Shown piece by piece: positions 27,166 through 35,690 of a stretch of DNA of 35,690 nucleotides. The translations under genes and the position numbers were made by a program. How positions within the stretch are numbered: the stretch's first letter is position 1; every line of letters begins with the position of its first letter. The notes below the pieces were generated by a model, which saw nothing but the letters and a program-made list of their open reading frames with translations, searched no databases and was not told the DNA's origin. The DNA comes from Thioalkalivibrio sp. (GTDB lineage: Bacteria; Pseudomonadota; Gammaproteobacteria; Ectothiorhodospirales; Ectothiorhodospiraceae). Location of the stretch: NCBI GenBank assembly GCA_007116035.1, contig SKJG01000136.1, forward strand, positions 1-35,690. The letters are read 5' to 3'.

Positions 27166-28128
27166 TCAGGCGAGGGCTCCCCCGCAGCTGGAGCCCTGTC
27201 CGGCGGTGCAGCCATAGCAATGATCGGCAACGGCAATCTCCACGTCAATCAGTTGTCTCGGGTCCAGGTCACGGATGTGGCTGCGGGGGCGGCCAGTGGC
27301 GGCCAGCGGTATATGCAGCATCTGGTTGAAGTCGCAGTCGTACAGGAAGCCCTGCCAGTCAACCGAGATCAGCGAGCGGCACATCACCTGTTCGAGGTTC
27401 GCGTCCTGGTGGGCGAGCCTGAGGGTCTGCATGTAGTTGTTGTATTCGCCCTTGCGCGCCAGGGTCTTGGCGAAGCGATTGATGGGCATGTTGGCGATCG
27501 TGTACAGCTTGTTGAAGGTGATGCCGTAGTGGCTTTGCAGATGCTGGTGATACGCGGCCTCCAGCGCGGCCTGGGGTGGCGGCAGTTCCGGCCCCTGCGG
27601 GTTGTAGACGAGATTCAGCTCGAGACCCGAGCCCGGCCGGCCGTAGCCCAGCGCATTCAGTTGGCGCAGCCCGGCCATGCTTGCCTCGAATACGCCGTCG
27701 CCGCGTTGGGCATCGACGTTCTGTTCCAGGTAACAGGGCAGGGACGCGACGACCCCGACCCGCTGTTCTGCCAGGAAGTGCGCGAGGTCTTCCTGGCCGG
27801 GTTGCGACAGGATGGTGAGGTTGCAGCGGTCCAGCACCTCGACGCCCAGGTTGCGGGCTTCGATCACGAGGTCGCGGAAATTCGGATTCAGTTCGGGCGC
27901 GCCGCCGGTCAGGTCCAGTGTCTCGATCGCTGCGCGCTTGAGGAAGGCCAGGATGTCCTCGACCGTATCGCGCTGCATGACCTCCTTGCGGTTCGGACCG
28001 GCGTTGACGTGGCAATGAAAACAGGTCTGGTTGCAGACATAACCGAGATTGGCCTGTACGGTCGTCAGGCGCCCACGCTGGATCAGCGGGAAGTCGTCGA
28101 GAAGGCGCATCGGTTCGGTCTGTGCCAT
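27166..28128 (-). CDS. arsS: ArsS-family radical SAM protein (arsenosugar biosynthesis type)
   Basis: 320 residues. The radical SAM cluster is C32-x3-C36-x2-C39 (CNQTCFHCHVNAGP). ETLDLTGGAPELNPNFR, SLPCYLEQNVDAQRGDGVF, the DUF3641 segment FLYDCDFNQML, and the Cys-rich end CYGCTAGQGSSCGGA are diagnostic of the ArsS family. In arsenosugar synthesis ArsS joins a 5'-deoxyadenosyl group to dimethylarsenite. Some members carry selenocysteine; this one has cysteines and no in-frame TGA. No arsM lies in the window, so the arsenic role is inferred from family only. ATG at 28128 follows AAGGACGG and begins 10 nt after the DUF3047 stop. Confidence 0.88.
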   Translation of the reverse strand: MAQTEPMRLLDDFPLIQRGRLTTVQANLGYVCNQTCFHCHVNAGPNRKEVMQRDTVEDILAFLKRAAIETLDLTGGAPELNPNFRDLVIEARNLGVEVLDRCNLTILSQPGQEDLAHFLAEQRVGVVASLPCYLEQNVDAQRGDGVFEASMAGLRQLNALGYGRPGSGLELNLVYNPQGPELPPPQAALEAAYHQHLQSHYGITFNKLYTIANMPINRFAKTLARKGEYNNYMQTLRLAHQDANLEQVMCRSLISVDWQGFLYDCDFNQMLHIPLAATGRPRSHIRDLDPRQLIDVEIAVADHCYGCTAGQGSSCGGALA

Positions 28129-28138
28129 GGTGCCGTCC

Positions 28139-28900
28139 TTATCGTGGTGGGAATGGCGGATGCTGCATTGATTCGGGCAGAAAGCGGATATTGCCGTACC
28201 AGGCGCGGGTTTGCTGCCCCGTGTTGTCGCAGTCGGTCATCACCGCGACCGCGTTGATCCGGTCTGGTTCGTGGTCATGATGACGGCGAAAATCCTCCAG
28301 CACGTTCCGTCGCTCGGTACGCCAGCCCTGGCCCGCGTGTTCCGCGCCTGCCACGGCGATCATCCGTGCCTGGCTTGCGAAGGCATTCGGCCAGTCGCTG
28401 CCCGGTTCCGACGTACTGCTCCAGACGTAGTTCAATGCGCGCGTACGCCAGCGCAGGATCGGTGCCTCGTCCACCAGGTAGAGCCGTGCGGGGTAGTCGT
28501 CGCCGGCGCGGGTGGTTTCATCGATCCCGGTCAACGTCTCATCGACACGCCATTCCCACTCCACAATGGGTGTCCGCGTCAGGTCGATATCCTCGCGGTA
28601 GAACAAACCTGAAGCGGTGCCATCGGTGCAGTTCGCCTCCACGGCCTGCCGGCCATCGATCTCGACCAGCCGGTACTGGGTCGTGCCGGTGAAGGAGTGC
28701 GGCGCCCAGGAGATGATGTCACTGGGCGTGAAGGTGGGTGCGTTCATGACGCCGCCTGCAGCCAGGCTGAGCAAACCGGCGATCGCCGTAAAGACGGCCC
28801 GGCGGACCGTTCTCCTGGCCGCTCGCGTGCGGCCGCCACCGCGACCCCGGGGGCTGCACGGAGGCTGGTCTTTGCAGCGCCTGTGGCCAACAGTCTTCAT
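28139..28900 (-). CDS. DUF3047 protein, exported
   Basis: 253 residues. A basic N-terminus (RRTVRR) followed by a hydrophobic stretch (VFTAIAGLLSLAAGGV, about 35-50) looks like a signal peptide, possibly Tat-like. The body matches DUF3047: QYRLVEIDGRQAVEANCTDG, IVEWEWRVDETLTGIDETTR, YPARLYLVDEAP, LNYVWSSTSEPGSDWPNAF and INAVAVMTDCDNTGQQTRAW. The domain probably binds ligand in the periplasm, but its function is unknown. ATG at 28900 follows AAGGAC; the unusually long basic leader leaves a later start possible. It is tightly linked upstream of the ArsS gene. Confidence 0.82.
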   Translation of the reverse strand: MKTVGHRRCKDQPPCSPRGRGGGRTRAARRTVRRAVFTAIAGLLSLAAGGVMNAPTFTPSDIISWAPHSFTGTTQYRLVEIDGRQAVEANCTDGTASGLFYREDIDLTRTPIVEWEWRVDETLTGIDETTRAGDDYPARLYLVDEAPILRWRTRALNYVWSSTSEPGSDWPNAFASQARMIAVAGAEHAGQGWRTERRNVLEDFRRHHDHEPDRINAVAVMTDCDNTGQQTRAWYGNIRFLPESMQHPPFPPR

Positions 28901-29135
28901 TTGGCAGTCCTTGACGAAGGTATTGAGGTCTTGGATTCCGACCAGGTTTTCACGGATCGGGTCCCATGCTAACGGGGCGCTGGCGGCTGCGGCATCAGTG
29001 AAAACCGAAATAGGCCTTGGTGGGGTCCTTCTATATTCTCAGCGGAACAGCACGGGAAAGCGGCGGGACGTCTGACCGCGTGAAGCGGGCCGGACCGCGA
29101 CCTGCGACGCAAGCACCACCACCCAGAGAGGGCGT

Positions 29136-31289
29136 ATGAACCGTACACGTTGGATTCTTTTCGCGGCTGTCGCCCTCGCGGTGCTGGCATTCTTTGCGTT
29201 CGATCTGGGGCGCTTTTTCGATTTCGATACACTCAAGGCAGCGCAGGGGGAGATCGAGGCCTTCCGCGACGCCCGGCCGGTACTGGCCACGCTTCTGTTT
29301 TTTGTCGTGTACGTCGCGGTGACGGCCCTGTCGCTGCCCGGGGCAACGATCATGACGCTGGCCGGTGGCGCGGTCTTCGGACTCGCTTGGGGACTGGTGC
29401 TGATTTCCTTCGCATCGACCATCGGCGCCACGCTGGCCTTTCTGATCGTGCGCTTCATCGCCCGGGAGCCGGTGCAGCGCCGCTATGGCGATAAGCTGCG
29501 GGCGATCAACAAGGGGATCGAGCGGGAAGGCGCCTTCTACCTGTTCGCGCTGCGCCTCGTGCCGATCTTCCCCTTCTTCCTGATCAATATCGTGATGGCG
29601 TTGACACCGATCCGTGCCTGGACCTTCTACTGGGTGTCGCAGGTCGGCATGCTTGCAGGCACGGCGGTCTACGTGAACGCGGGTACGCAGTTGGGACAAC
29701 TGGAAGGGCCGGAAGGGATTCTGTCACCGGCGCTGATCGGTTCCTTCGCGTTGCTGGGGCTTTTCCCGCTGGTGGCGCGGCGCGTCCTCGGCTGGGTGCG
29801 GCGCCGGCGTGTCTACAAGGACTGGCAGCGGCCGGCCCGGTTCGACCGGAACATGGTCGTGATCGGTGCCGGTGCGGCGGGTCTGGTGTCATCCTATATC
29901 GCGGCGACGGTACGGGCGAAGGTCACGCTGATCGAGCGCCACAAGATGGGCGGCGACTGTCTGAATTACGGCTGCGTGCCCTCCAAGGCTCTGATCCGCA
30001 CCGGGCGTCTGCTGGAGGACATCCGCCGGGCCCGGAACTACGGCGTGCAGTCGGCCCACGCGGAGTTCGACTTCGGTGCGGCCATGGAGCGCGTGCAGCG
30101 GGTGATCGCGCAGGTCGCGCCTCACGATTCCCGGGAACGCTACGAGGGCCTCGGGGTGGAGGTGATCGAGGGGGCTGCACGCCTCAAGACCCCCTGGTCC
30201 GTGGAGATCACCGAGGCGGGAGGTGCGACCCGCACCTTGACCACACGATCGATCGTGCTGGCGACGGGAGCGGAACCCTACGTGCCACCGATTCCAGGGC
30301 TCGAGGAGGCCGGGTTCCTGACCTCGGACACCGTCTGGGGCCTGCGGGAATGCCCGCGACGCCTAGTGGTGCTCGGCGGCGGACCGATCGGCTGTGAACT
30401 CAGCCAGACCTTCCGCCGTCTCGGGGCGCAGGTGATCCAGGTCGGCCGCAACCCGCGGCTGCTGCCCCGAGAGGACCCGGAATTTTCCGACATGCTGATG
30501 GCGCGCTTCGCGGAGGAGGGCGTCGACCTCCGGCTGGGTCGCGAGGCGCGTCGGGTCGAGATCGTCAACGGCGAAAAGCGGTTGCTGGTTGCCGCGACCG
30601 ACGGAACCGAAGAGAGCATCGCCTTCGATGAAATCCTCGTCTGTGTGGGCCGGGCTGCGCGGCTCAAGGGCATGGGCCTGGAGGACGTGGGCATCCGGAC
30701 CGACCGCACGATCGAGGTCAACGAGTTCCTGGAGACAAACTATCCGAACATCTATGCCTGCGGTGATGCGGCCGGCAAGTATCAATTCACCCACGTTGCC
30801 GCGCACATGGCCTGGTTCGCATCGGTCAACGCGCTGTTCGGGATGTTTCGTCGCTTCCGGGTGGATTACTCGGTGATCCCCTGGGCCACGTTCACGGATC
30901 CCGAGATCGCCCGGGTCGGGGTCAGCGAGCAGGAGGCGCGGGCGAAGGGCATCGCCTACGAGGTAACGACCTACGGCATCGACGACCTGGACCGGGCAAT
31001 CGCGGACGGCGAGCCCCACGGCATGGTCAAGGTGCTGACCCCGCCGGGCAAGGATCGCATTCTCGGGGTCACCATCGCCGGCAGCCACGCCGGGGACCTG
31101 CTGGCCGAGTTCGTGCTGGCGATGAAGGCGGGCCTGGGTCTGAACCGGATCCTCGGCACCATCCACATCTACCCGACCATGGCCGAGGCGAACAAGTACG
31201 CGGCCGGCGAATGGAAGAAGGCGCACAAGCCCGAGCGCGTCCTTCGCTGGTTGGAGCGCCTCCACGCCTGGCGCCTCGGCACCCCGTAG
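29136..31289 (+). CDS. Fusion: TVP38/TMEM64 membrane domain plus mercuric-reductase-like flavoprotein
   Basis: 717 residues. Residues 1-225 are a TVP38/TMEM64 (SNARE-associated) domain: [40 protein letters not shown], with about five membrane segments. Residues 235-710 are a two-dinucleotide flavoprotein: [17 protein letters not shown], redox pair C275-LNYG-C280, NAD site [14 protein letters not shown], and [17 protein letters not shown]. At the end, H677-I-Y-P-T replaces the usual HPT, so the catalytic His is Tyr, as in MerA-like enzymes; no C-terminal Cys pair is present. A membrane-tethered thiol/metal reductase is likely, substrate unknown. GAGAGGG precedes the ATG. It is divergent from the DUF3047-ArsS pair across 235 nt. 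Confidence 0.9.
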   Translation: MNRTRWILFAAVALAVLAFFAFDLGRFFDFDTLKAAQGEIEAFRDARPVLATLLFFVVYVAVTALSLPGATIMTLAGGAVFGLAWGLVLISFASTIGATLAFLIVRFIAREPVQRRYGDKLRAINKGIEREGAFYLFALRLVPIFPFFLINIVMALTPIRAWTFYWVSQVGMLAGTAVYVNAGTQLGQLEGPEGILSPALIGSFALLGLFPLVARRVLGWVRRRRVYKDWQRPARFDRNMVVIGAGAAGLVSSYIAATVRAKVTLIERHKMGGDCLNYGCVPSKALIRTGRLLEDIRRARNYGVQSAHAEFDFGAAMERVQRVIAQVAPHDSRERYEGLGVEVIEGAARLKTPWSVEITEAGGATRTLTTRSIVLATGAEPYVPPIPGLEEAGFLTSDTVWGLRECPRRLVVLGGGPIGCELSQTFRRLGAQVIQVGRNPRLLPREDPEFSDMLMARFAEEGVDLRLGREARRVEIVNGEKRLLVAATDGTEESIAFDEILVCVGRAARLKGMGLEDVGIRTDRTIEVNEFLETNYPNIYACGDAAGKYQFTHVAAHMAWFASVNALFGMFRRFRVDYSVIPWATFTDPEIARVGVSEQEARAKGIAYEVTTYGIDDLDRAIADGEPHGMVKVLTPPGKDRILGVTIAGSHAGDLLAEFVLAMKAGLGLNRILGTIHIYPTMAEANKYAAGEWKKAHKPERVLRWLERLHAWRLGTP

Positions 31290-31349
31290 GAGCGACCTCC
31301 GGTCGCGATTTCCCCCACCGGATCGCGGCCGGAGGTCGCTCCTACGGGG
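31282..31349. repeat. 28-bp inverted repeat (family C) overlapping a stop codon
   Basis: Arms 31282-31309 and 31322-31349 are complementary over 28 bp with a single G·U-type difference, around a 12-nt loop. The core is GTAGGAGCGACCTCCGGTCG, a repeat type known from many gammaproteobacterial genomes. The last two codons and TAG stop of the fusion gene lie inside the left arm. It may terminate or protect the upstream mRNA, and it lies about 70 nt upstream of thrS. Confidence 0.85.
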
Positions 31350-31419
31350 CTGTGGTAACATACGCGCCTGTTTTCTTTTGTTGTTCGACCCCGCGTACAG
31401 GTCGGCGAAGGAGTTCCGA

Positions 31420-33336
31420 ATGCCCTCCGTTTCACTTCCCGATGGCAGCCGCCGTCATTTCGACGTGCCTGTCTCCGTACAGGATGTCGCCCGTGACATC
31501 GGCCCCGGGCTGGCCAAGGCCGCACTCGCCGGCAAGGTCGATGGCCGGCTGGTCGATGTGCGCCACGAGATCACCGATGACACCGATCTCGCGATCGTGA
31601 CCGACCGTGATCCCGAGGGCGTCGAGATCATCCGTCACTCGACGGCGCATTTGCTTGCGCAGGCGGTGAAGGAGCTGTTTCCCTCGGCGCAGGTGACTAT
31701 CGGGCCGGTGATCGAAAACGGCTTCTACTACGATTTCGCCTTCGAACGCGCCTTCACCCCGGACGATCTCGAAAAGATCGAGAAGCGGATGCGGGAATTG
31801 GCCAAGGCCGACCTACCGGTCGAGCGCTCGGTGATGGAGCGCGACGAGGCGGTGGAGTACTTCCGCGACATGGGGGAGGAATACAAGGCCGAGATCATCG
31901 CCAGCATCCCCGAAGGGCAGGATATTTCGCTGTACCGCCAGGGCGAGTTCGTCGACCTGTGCCGCGGTCCGCACATCCCCTCGACCGGGCGCATCAAGGC
32001 GTTCAAGCTGACCAAGGTCGCCGGGGCCTACTGGCGGGGCGATTCCGACAACGAGATGCTGCAGCGCATCTACGGCACGGCCTGGCCGAACAAGGAACAG
32101 CTCAACGCCTACCTGGAGCAGTTGCGCGAGGCCGAGCGCCGGGATCATCGCCGCATCGGCACCGAACTCGACCTGTTCTCCATCCAGGAGGATGCGGGCG
32201 GCGGGCTGGTCTTCTGGCACCCGAAGGGCGCCCGCATCCGCCGGGTGATCGAGAATTTCTGGTTCGAGTTGCACGAACGTGCCGGGTACGACTTCGTGGT
32301 CACGCCGCACATCGCCAACCTGGAACTCTGGAAGACCTCGGGCCACGCCGACTTCTACTCGGACTCGATGTACGAGCCGATGGAGGACGACAACCAGTCG
32401 TTCCAGCTGAAGCCGATGAACTGCCCGTTTCACGTGCTGGTCTACAAGGACCGGCTGCACTCCTACCGGGATCTGCCGCTGCGCTGGGGCGAGATGGGTA
32501 CGGTGTACCGGCGCGAGATGTCCGGGGCGCTCCACGGGCTGATGCGGGTCCGGGGCTTCACCCAGGACGATGCCCACATCTTCTGCCGGGAGGACCAGAT
32601 CGAGTCCGAGATCATCGGCGTCCTCGAGCTGACGCTGGAGCTACTCGAGGCTTTTGGATTCAAGGACTTCGATATCCATCTTTCCACGAAACCCGAGGAT
32701 GCGGTCGGGTCCAACGCGATCTGGGAGCATGCGACCGACGCATTGCGTTCCGCGATCGAAAAGAAGGGACTGGACTACACGCTGGATGAGGGAGGTGGCG
32801 CCTTCTACGGCCCGAAGATCGACATCAAGATTCGCGACGCGATCGGTCGGCAGTGGCAGTGCTCCACGGTGCAGCTGGATTTCAACCTGCCCGAGCGCTT
32901 CGACATGGAATACGTGTCGGAGAGCAACGAGCGCAAGCGCCCGATCATGATCCACCGGGCCCTGTTCGGGTCTCTGGAGCGTTTCTTCGGGGTGCTGATC
33001 GAACACTATGCGGGCCTGTTTCCGCTGTGGCTCGCTCCCGTACAGCTGGCCCTGCTGACCATCACCGAGCGGCAGGATTCGTATGCTCGCGAAGTGCTTG
33101 CGGCCTTGCGGCAAAAGGGTCTGCGAGTCGATGCCGACTTGAGAAACGAGAAGATCGGCTTTAAGATTCGCGAGCATACGCTGAAACGCGTACCTTATCT
33201 GCTGGTCCTGGGGGACCGGGAGATGGAAACCAATACCGTTGCTGTGCGCACGCGCTCCGGCGAAGATCTCGGGAGCATGGGGCTGGATGCCCTGTTGTCC
33301 CGGCTCGATGTCGAGATCGCAAGCCGCGGTAACTGA
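31420..33336 (+). CDS. thrS: Threonyl-tRNA synthetase
   Basis: 638 residues (E. coli 642). An N-terminal TGS domain (residues 1-61) is followed by the editing domain with [16 protein letters not shown] and [15 protein letters not shown], and the class II core with [48 protein letters not shown] and the anticodon-binding C-terminus [15 protein letters not shown]. It charges tRNA-Thr in the cytoplasm. ATG at 31420 has AAGGAG 6 nt upstream. It heads the conserved translation operon. Promoter elements would have to lie between 31350 and 31419, downstream of the family C repeat. Confidence 0.98.
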   Translation: MPSVSLPDGSRRHFDVPVSVQDVARDIGPGLAKAALAGKVDGRLVDVRHEITDDTDLAIVTDRDPEGVEIIRHSTAHLLAQAVKELFPSAQVTIGPVIENGFYYDFAFERAFTPDDLEKIEKRMRELAKADLPVERSVMERDEAVEYFRDMGEEYKAEIIASIPEGQDISLYRQGEFVDLCRGPHIPSTGRIKAFKLTKVAGAYWRGDSDNEMLQRIYGTAWPNKEQLNAYLEQLREAERRDHRRIGTELDLFSIQEDAGGGLVFWHPKGARIRRVIENFWFELHERAGYDFVVTPHIANLELWKTSGHADFYSDSMYEPMEDDNQSFQLKPMNCPFHVLVYKDRLHSYRDLPLRWGEMGTVYRREMSGALHGLMRVRGFTQDDAHIFCREDQIESEIIGVLELTLELLEAFGFKDFDIHLSTKPEDAVGSNAIWEHATDALRSAIEKKGLDYTLDEGGGAFYGPKIDIKIRDAIGRQWQCSTVQLDFNLPERFDMEYVSESNERKRPIMIHRALFGSLERFFGVLIEHYAGLFPLWLAPVQLALLTITERQDSYAREVLAALRQKGLRVDADLRNEKIGFKIREHTLKRVPYLLVLGDREMETNTVAVRTRSGEDLGSMGLDALLSRLDVEIASRGN

Positions 33337-33367
33337 TTGCCGATCAAGCTGACTGGAGAATAAGGCT

Positions 33368-33886
33368 ATTAGCGGAGCCAAGAGTGTTCGAATGAACGAG
33401 CAGATCGTCTGCCCGACCATTCGCCTGATCGATGCCGAGGGTGAGAATCGCGGGGTCGTCAAGACGGAAGAGGCCCTGGGGATGGCCCTCGAAGGGGGCA
33501 TGGACCTGGTGGAGATTTCGCCCAATGCAGATCCCCCAGTATGCCGGATCATGGATTACGGCAAGTTCAAGTTCGAACAGGCCAAGAAGGCGCAAGCGGC
33601 CAAGAAGAACCAGAAGCAGGTGCAGGTCAAGGAGGTCAAATTCCGGCCCGGCACCGACGAAGCCGACTATCAGGTCAAGCTTCGAAATCTGACGCGCTTC
33701 CTGGAGGCCGGTGACAAGGGCAAGGTGACCATCCGGTTCCGGGGTCGCGAGATGCGCCACCAGGAGTTGGGGGGCGAACTGCTGGACCGGATCGAGGCAG
33801 ACCTGTCCGATATCGCGGTGGTCGAGCAGCGGCCCAAGATGGAAGGGCGGCAACTGATCATGGTGATGTCCGCGAAGAAACGATAG
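33368..33886 (+). CDS. infC: Translation initiation factor IF-3 (ATT start)
   Basis: 172 residues when started at the ATT at 33368 ([20 protein letters not shown]). This codon is 9 nt after GGAG (33355-33358). The only in-frame ATG, at 33392, has no ribosome site and would remove family N-terminal residues; a stop codon lies at 33350. An AUU start is the well-known device by which IF-3 limits its own translation in E. coli and relatives. The body is typical: [57 protein letters not shown]. It lies 31 nt after thrS. Confidence 0.95.
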   Translation: MSGAKSVRMNEQIVCPTIRLIDAEGENRGVVKTEEALGMALEGGMDLVEISPNADPPVCRIMDYGKFKFEQAKKAQAAKKNQKQVQVKEVKFRPGTDEADYQVKLRNLTRFLEAGDKGKVTIRFRGREMRHQELGGELLDRIEADLSDIAVVEQRPKMEGRQLIMVMSAKKR

Positions 33887-33914
33887 CGGCCTGGACTACC
33901 CAGGCCACGACAAG

Positions 33915-33944
33915 GACCGGCGGGTCTCGGTATACCCGCCGGTC
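33915..33944 (+). terminator. infC-rpmI hairpin, possible partial terminator or L20-type control site
   Basis: An 11-bp perfect stem (GACCGGCGGGT at 33915-33925 with ACCCGCCGGTC at 33934-33944) and an 8-nt loop are followed by only TTTCAT. The short T run suggests partial termination or a regulatory structure ahead of rpmI-rplT, which are under L20 control in many bacteria. Confidence 0.6.
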
Positions 33945-33995
33945 TTTCATAAACGATCGTGCCCAATGGCAACGATCCCCTAGCTGGAGAGGAAA

Positions 33996-34193
33996 ATGCC
34001 GAAACTGAAGACCAACCGGGGCGCCGCAAAGCGCTTCGCCAAGACCGGTTCGGGTAGGTTCAAGCGGGCGCAGTCGCACCGCAGCCATATCCTGACCAAG
34101 AAATCCACCAAGCGTAAGCGTCACCTGCGTGGCGCGGCGATGATTCACGACAGCGATGTCGCGTCCATCCGCCAGATGCTGCCGCATAGCTAA
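33996..34193 (+). CDS. rpmI: 50S ribosomal protein L35
   Basis: 65 residues: [20 protein letters not shown], the basic [17 protein letters not shown] and the end [13 protein letters not shown] are standard L35. GGAGAGGAAA stands before the ATG. It is 15 nt upstream of rplT and in E. coli is translationally coupled to it, with L20 as repressor. Confidence 0.98.
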   Translation: MPKLKTNRGAAKRFAKTGSGRFKRAQSHRSHILTKKSTKRKRHLRGAAMIHDSDVASIRQMLPHS

Positions 34194-34208
34194 CCGGGGA
34201 GAACCGAC

Positions 34209-34568
34209 ATGCCACGAGTCAAGCGCGGCGTGACCGCACACGCACGTCACAAGAAGGTCATGGACCAGGCCAAGGGCTACTACGGTGCCCGCCGGAAGGT
34301 CTACCGGGTCGCAAAGCAGGCGGTCACCAAGGCGGGCCAGTACGCCTATCGCGACCGTCGCCAGAAGAAGCGCCAGTTCCGCGCCCTCTGGATCGTCCGC
34401 ATCAACGCGGCTGCGCGTCAGTTCGATCTCACCTACAGCCGCATGGTTGACGGCCTGAACAAGGCCGGGGTCGAAATCGATCGCAAGGTTCTTGCCGATC
34501 TCGCGGTGCACGACATCGCTGCGTTCGGGAAGATCGCCGACAAGGCCAGGACGGCACTGGCGGCGTAA
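34209..34568 (+). CDS. rplT: 50S ribosomal protein L20
   Basis: 119 residues: [60 protein letters not shown] and [20 protein letters not shown] are canonical. GGGGAGAA precedes the start. L20 binds 23S rRNA early in assembly and usually represses the rpmI-rplT mRNA. Confidence 0.98.
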   Translation: MPRVKRGVTAHARHKKVMDQAKGYYGARRKVYRVAKQAVTKAGQYAYRDRRQKKRQFRALWIVRINAAARQFDLTYSRMVDGLNKAGVEIDRKVLADLAVHDIAAFGKIADKARTALAA

Positions 34569-34573
34569 GTGGC

Positions 34574-35690
<1,117 letters not shown>

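Noticed and set aside
27166-27230. Selenocysteine in the ArsS C-terminus
   Set aside because: The relevant positions read as Cys codons and there is no in-frame TGA before the natural stop.
29136-31289. Classical MerA mercuric reductase
   Set aside because: There is no N-terminal heavy-metal-binding domain and no C-terminal Cys pair; only the flavoprotein core is MerA-like.

Overview
The window is GC-rich, densely coded bacterial chromosome, most likely from a gammaproteobacterium. The order thrS-infC-rpmI-rplT-pheS matches the conserved gammaproteobacterial translation cluster, the glcDEFGB order matches the Escherichia coli glycolate operon, and AceK is typical of Proteobacteria. A Gly/Tyr-rich secreted protein resembling the sulfur globule proteins of purple and colourless sulfur bacteria points to a sulfur oxidiser of the Chromatiales/Ectothiorhodospiraceae type. 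That placement is an inference.

Positions 1-15000 form a C2-carbon block. From left to right it has the N-terminal part of a DUF3683-type FAD oxidoreductase (minus), aceK (minus), aceA (plus, divergent from aceK), an Uma2-like nuclease plus a methyltransferase (plus), a VapBC-type toxin-antitoxin pair and a second methyltransferase (minus), and the minus-strand series glcD-glcE-glcF-glcG-glcB. Together these oxidise glycolate to glyoxylate (GlcDEF), condense glyoxylate with acetyl-CoA to malate (GlcB), make glyoxylate from isocitrate (AceA), and control the branch point through isocitrate dehydrogenase phosphorylation (AceK). Two families of palindromic dispersed repeats fill the gaps here. 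One family brackets the Uma2-methyltransferase pair in direct orientation.

Positions 15272-25559 are mixed accessory and envelope functions: a membrane-associated retropepsin-like protease, a LysR regulator overlapping an AEC transporter gene, and a divergent plus-strand series of exported proteins (arylsulfatase, HAD-family phosphatase, octaheme lipoprotein cytochrome c with a C-terminal repeat region). These are followed by a CBS-pair protein, the RNA 2',3'-cyclic phosphodiesterase ThpR, and an Nramp-related transporter lacking the usual metal-binding motif.

Positions 25724-31349 hold the sulfur-globule-like gene with its own terminator, a TerB-like protein, a DUF3047-ArsS (radical SAM) pair, and a divergent fusion of a TVP38/TMEM64 membrane domain to a mercuric-reductase-like flavoprotein. 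A 28-bp inverted repeat closes this block and runs into the last codons of the fusion gene.

Positions 31420-35690 are the translation operon. infC has to start at a rare ATT codon. A strong hairpin lies between infC and rpmI. The rplT-pheS gap carries two long hairpins and an intrinsic terminator, which looks like a pheS leader/attenuator. pheS runs off the window end.
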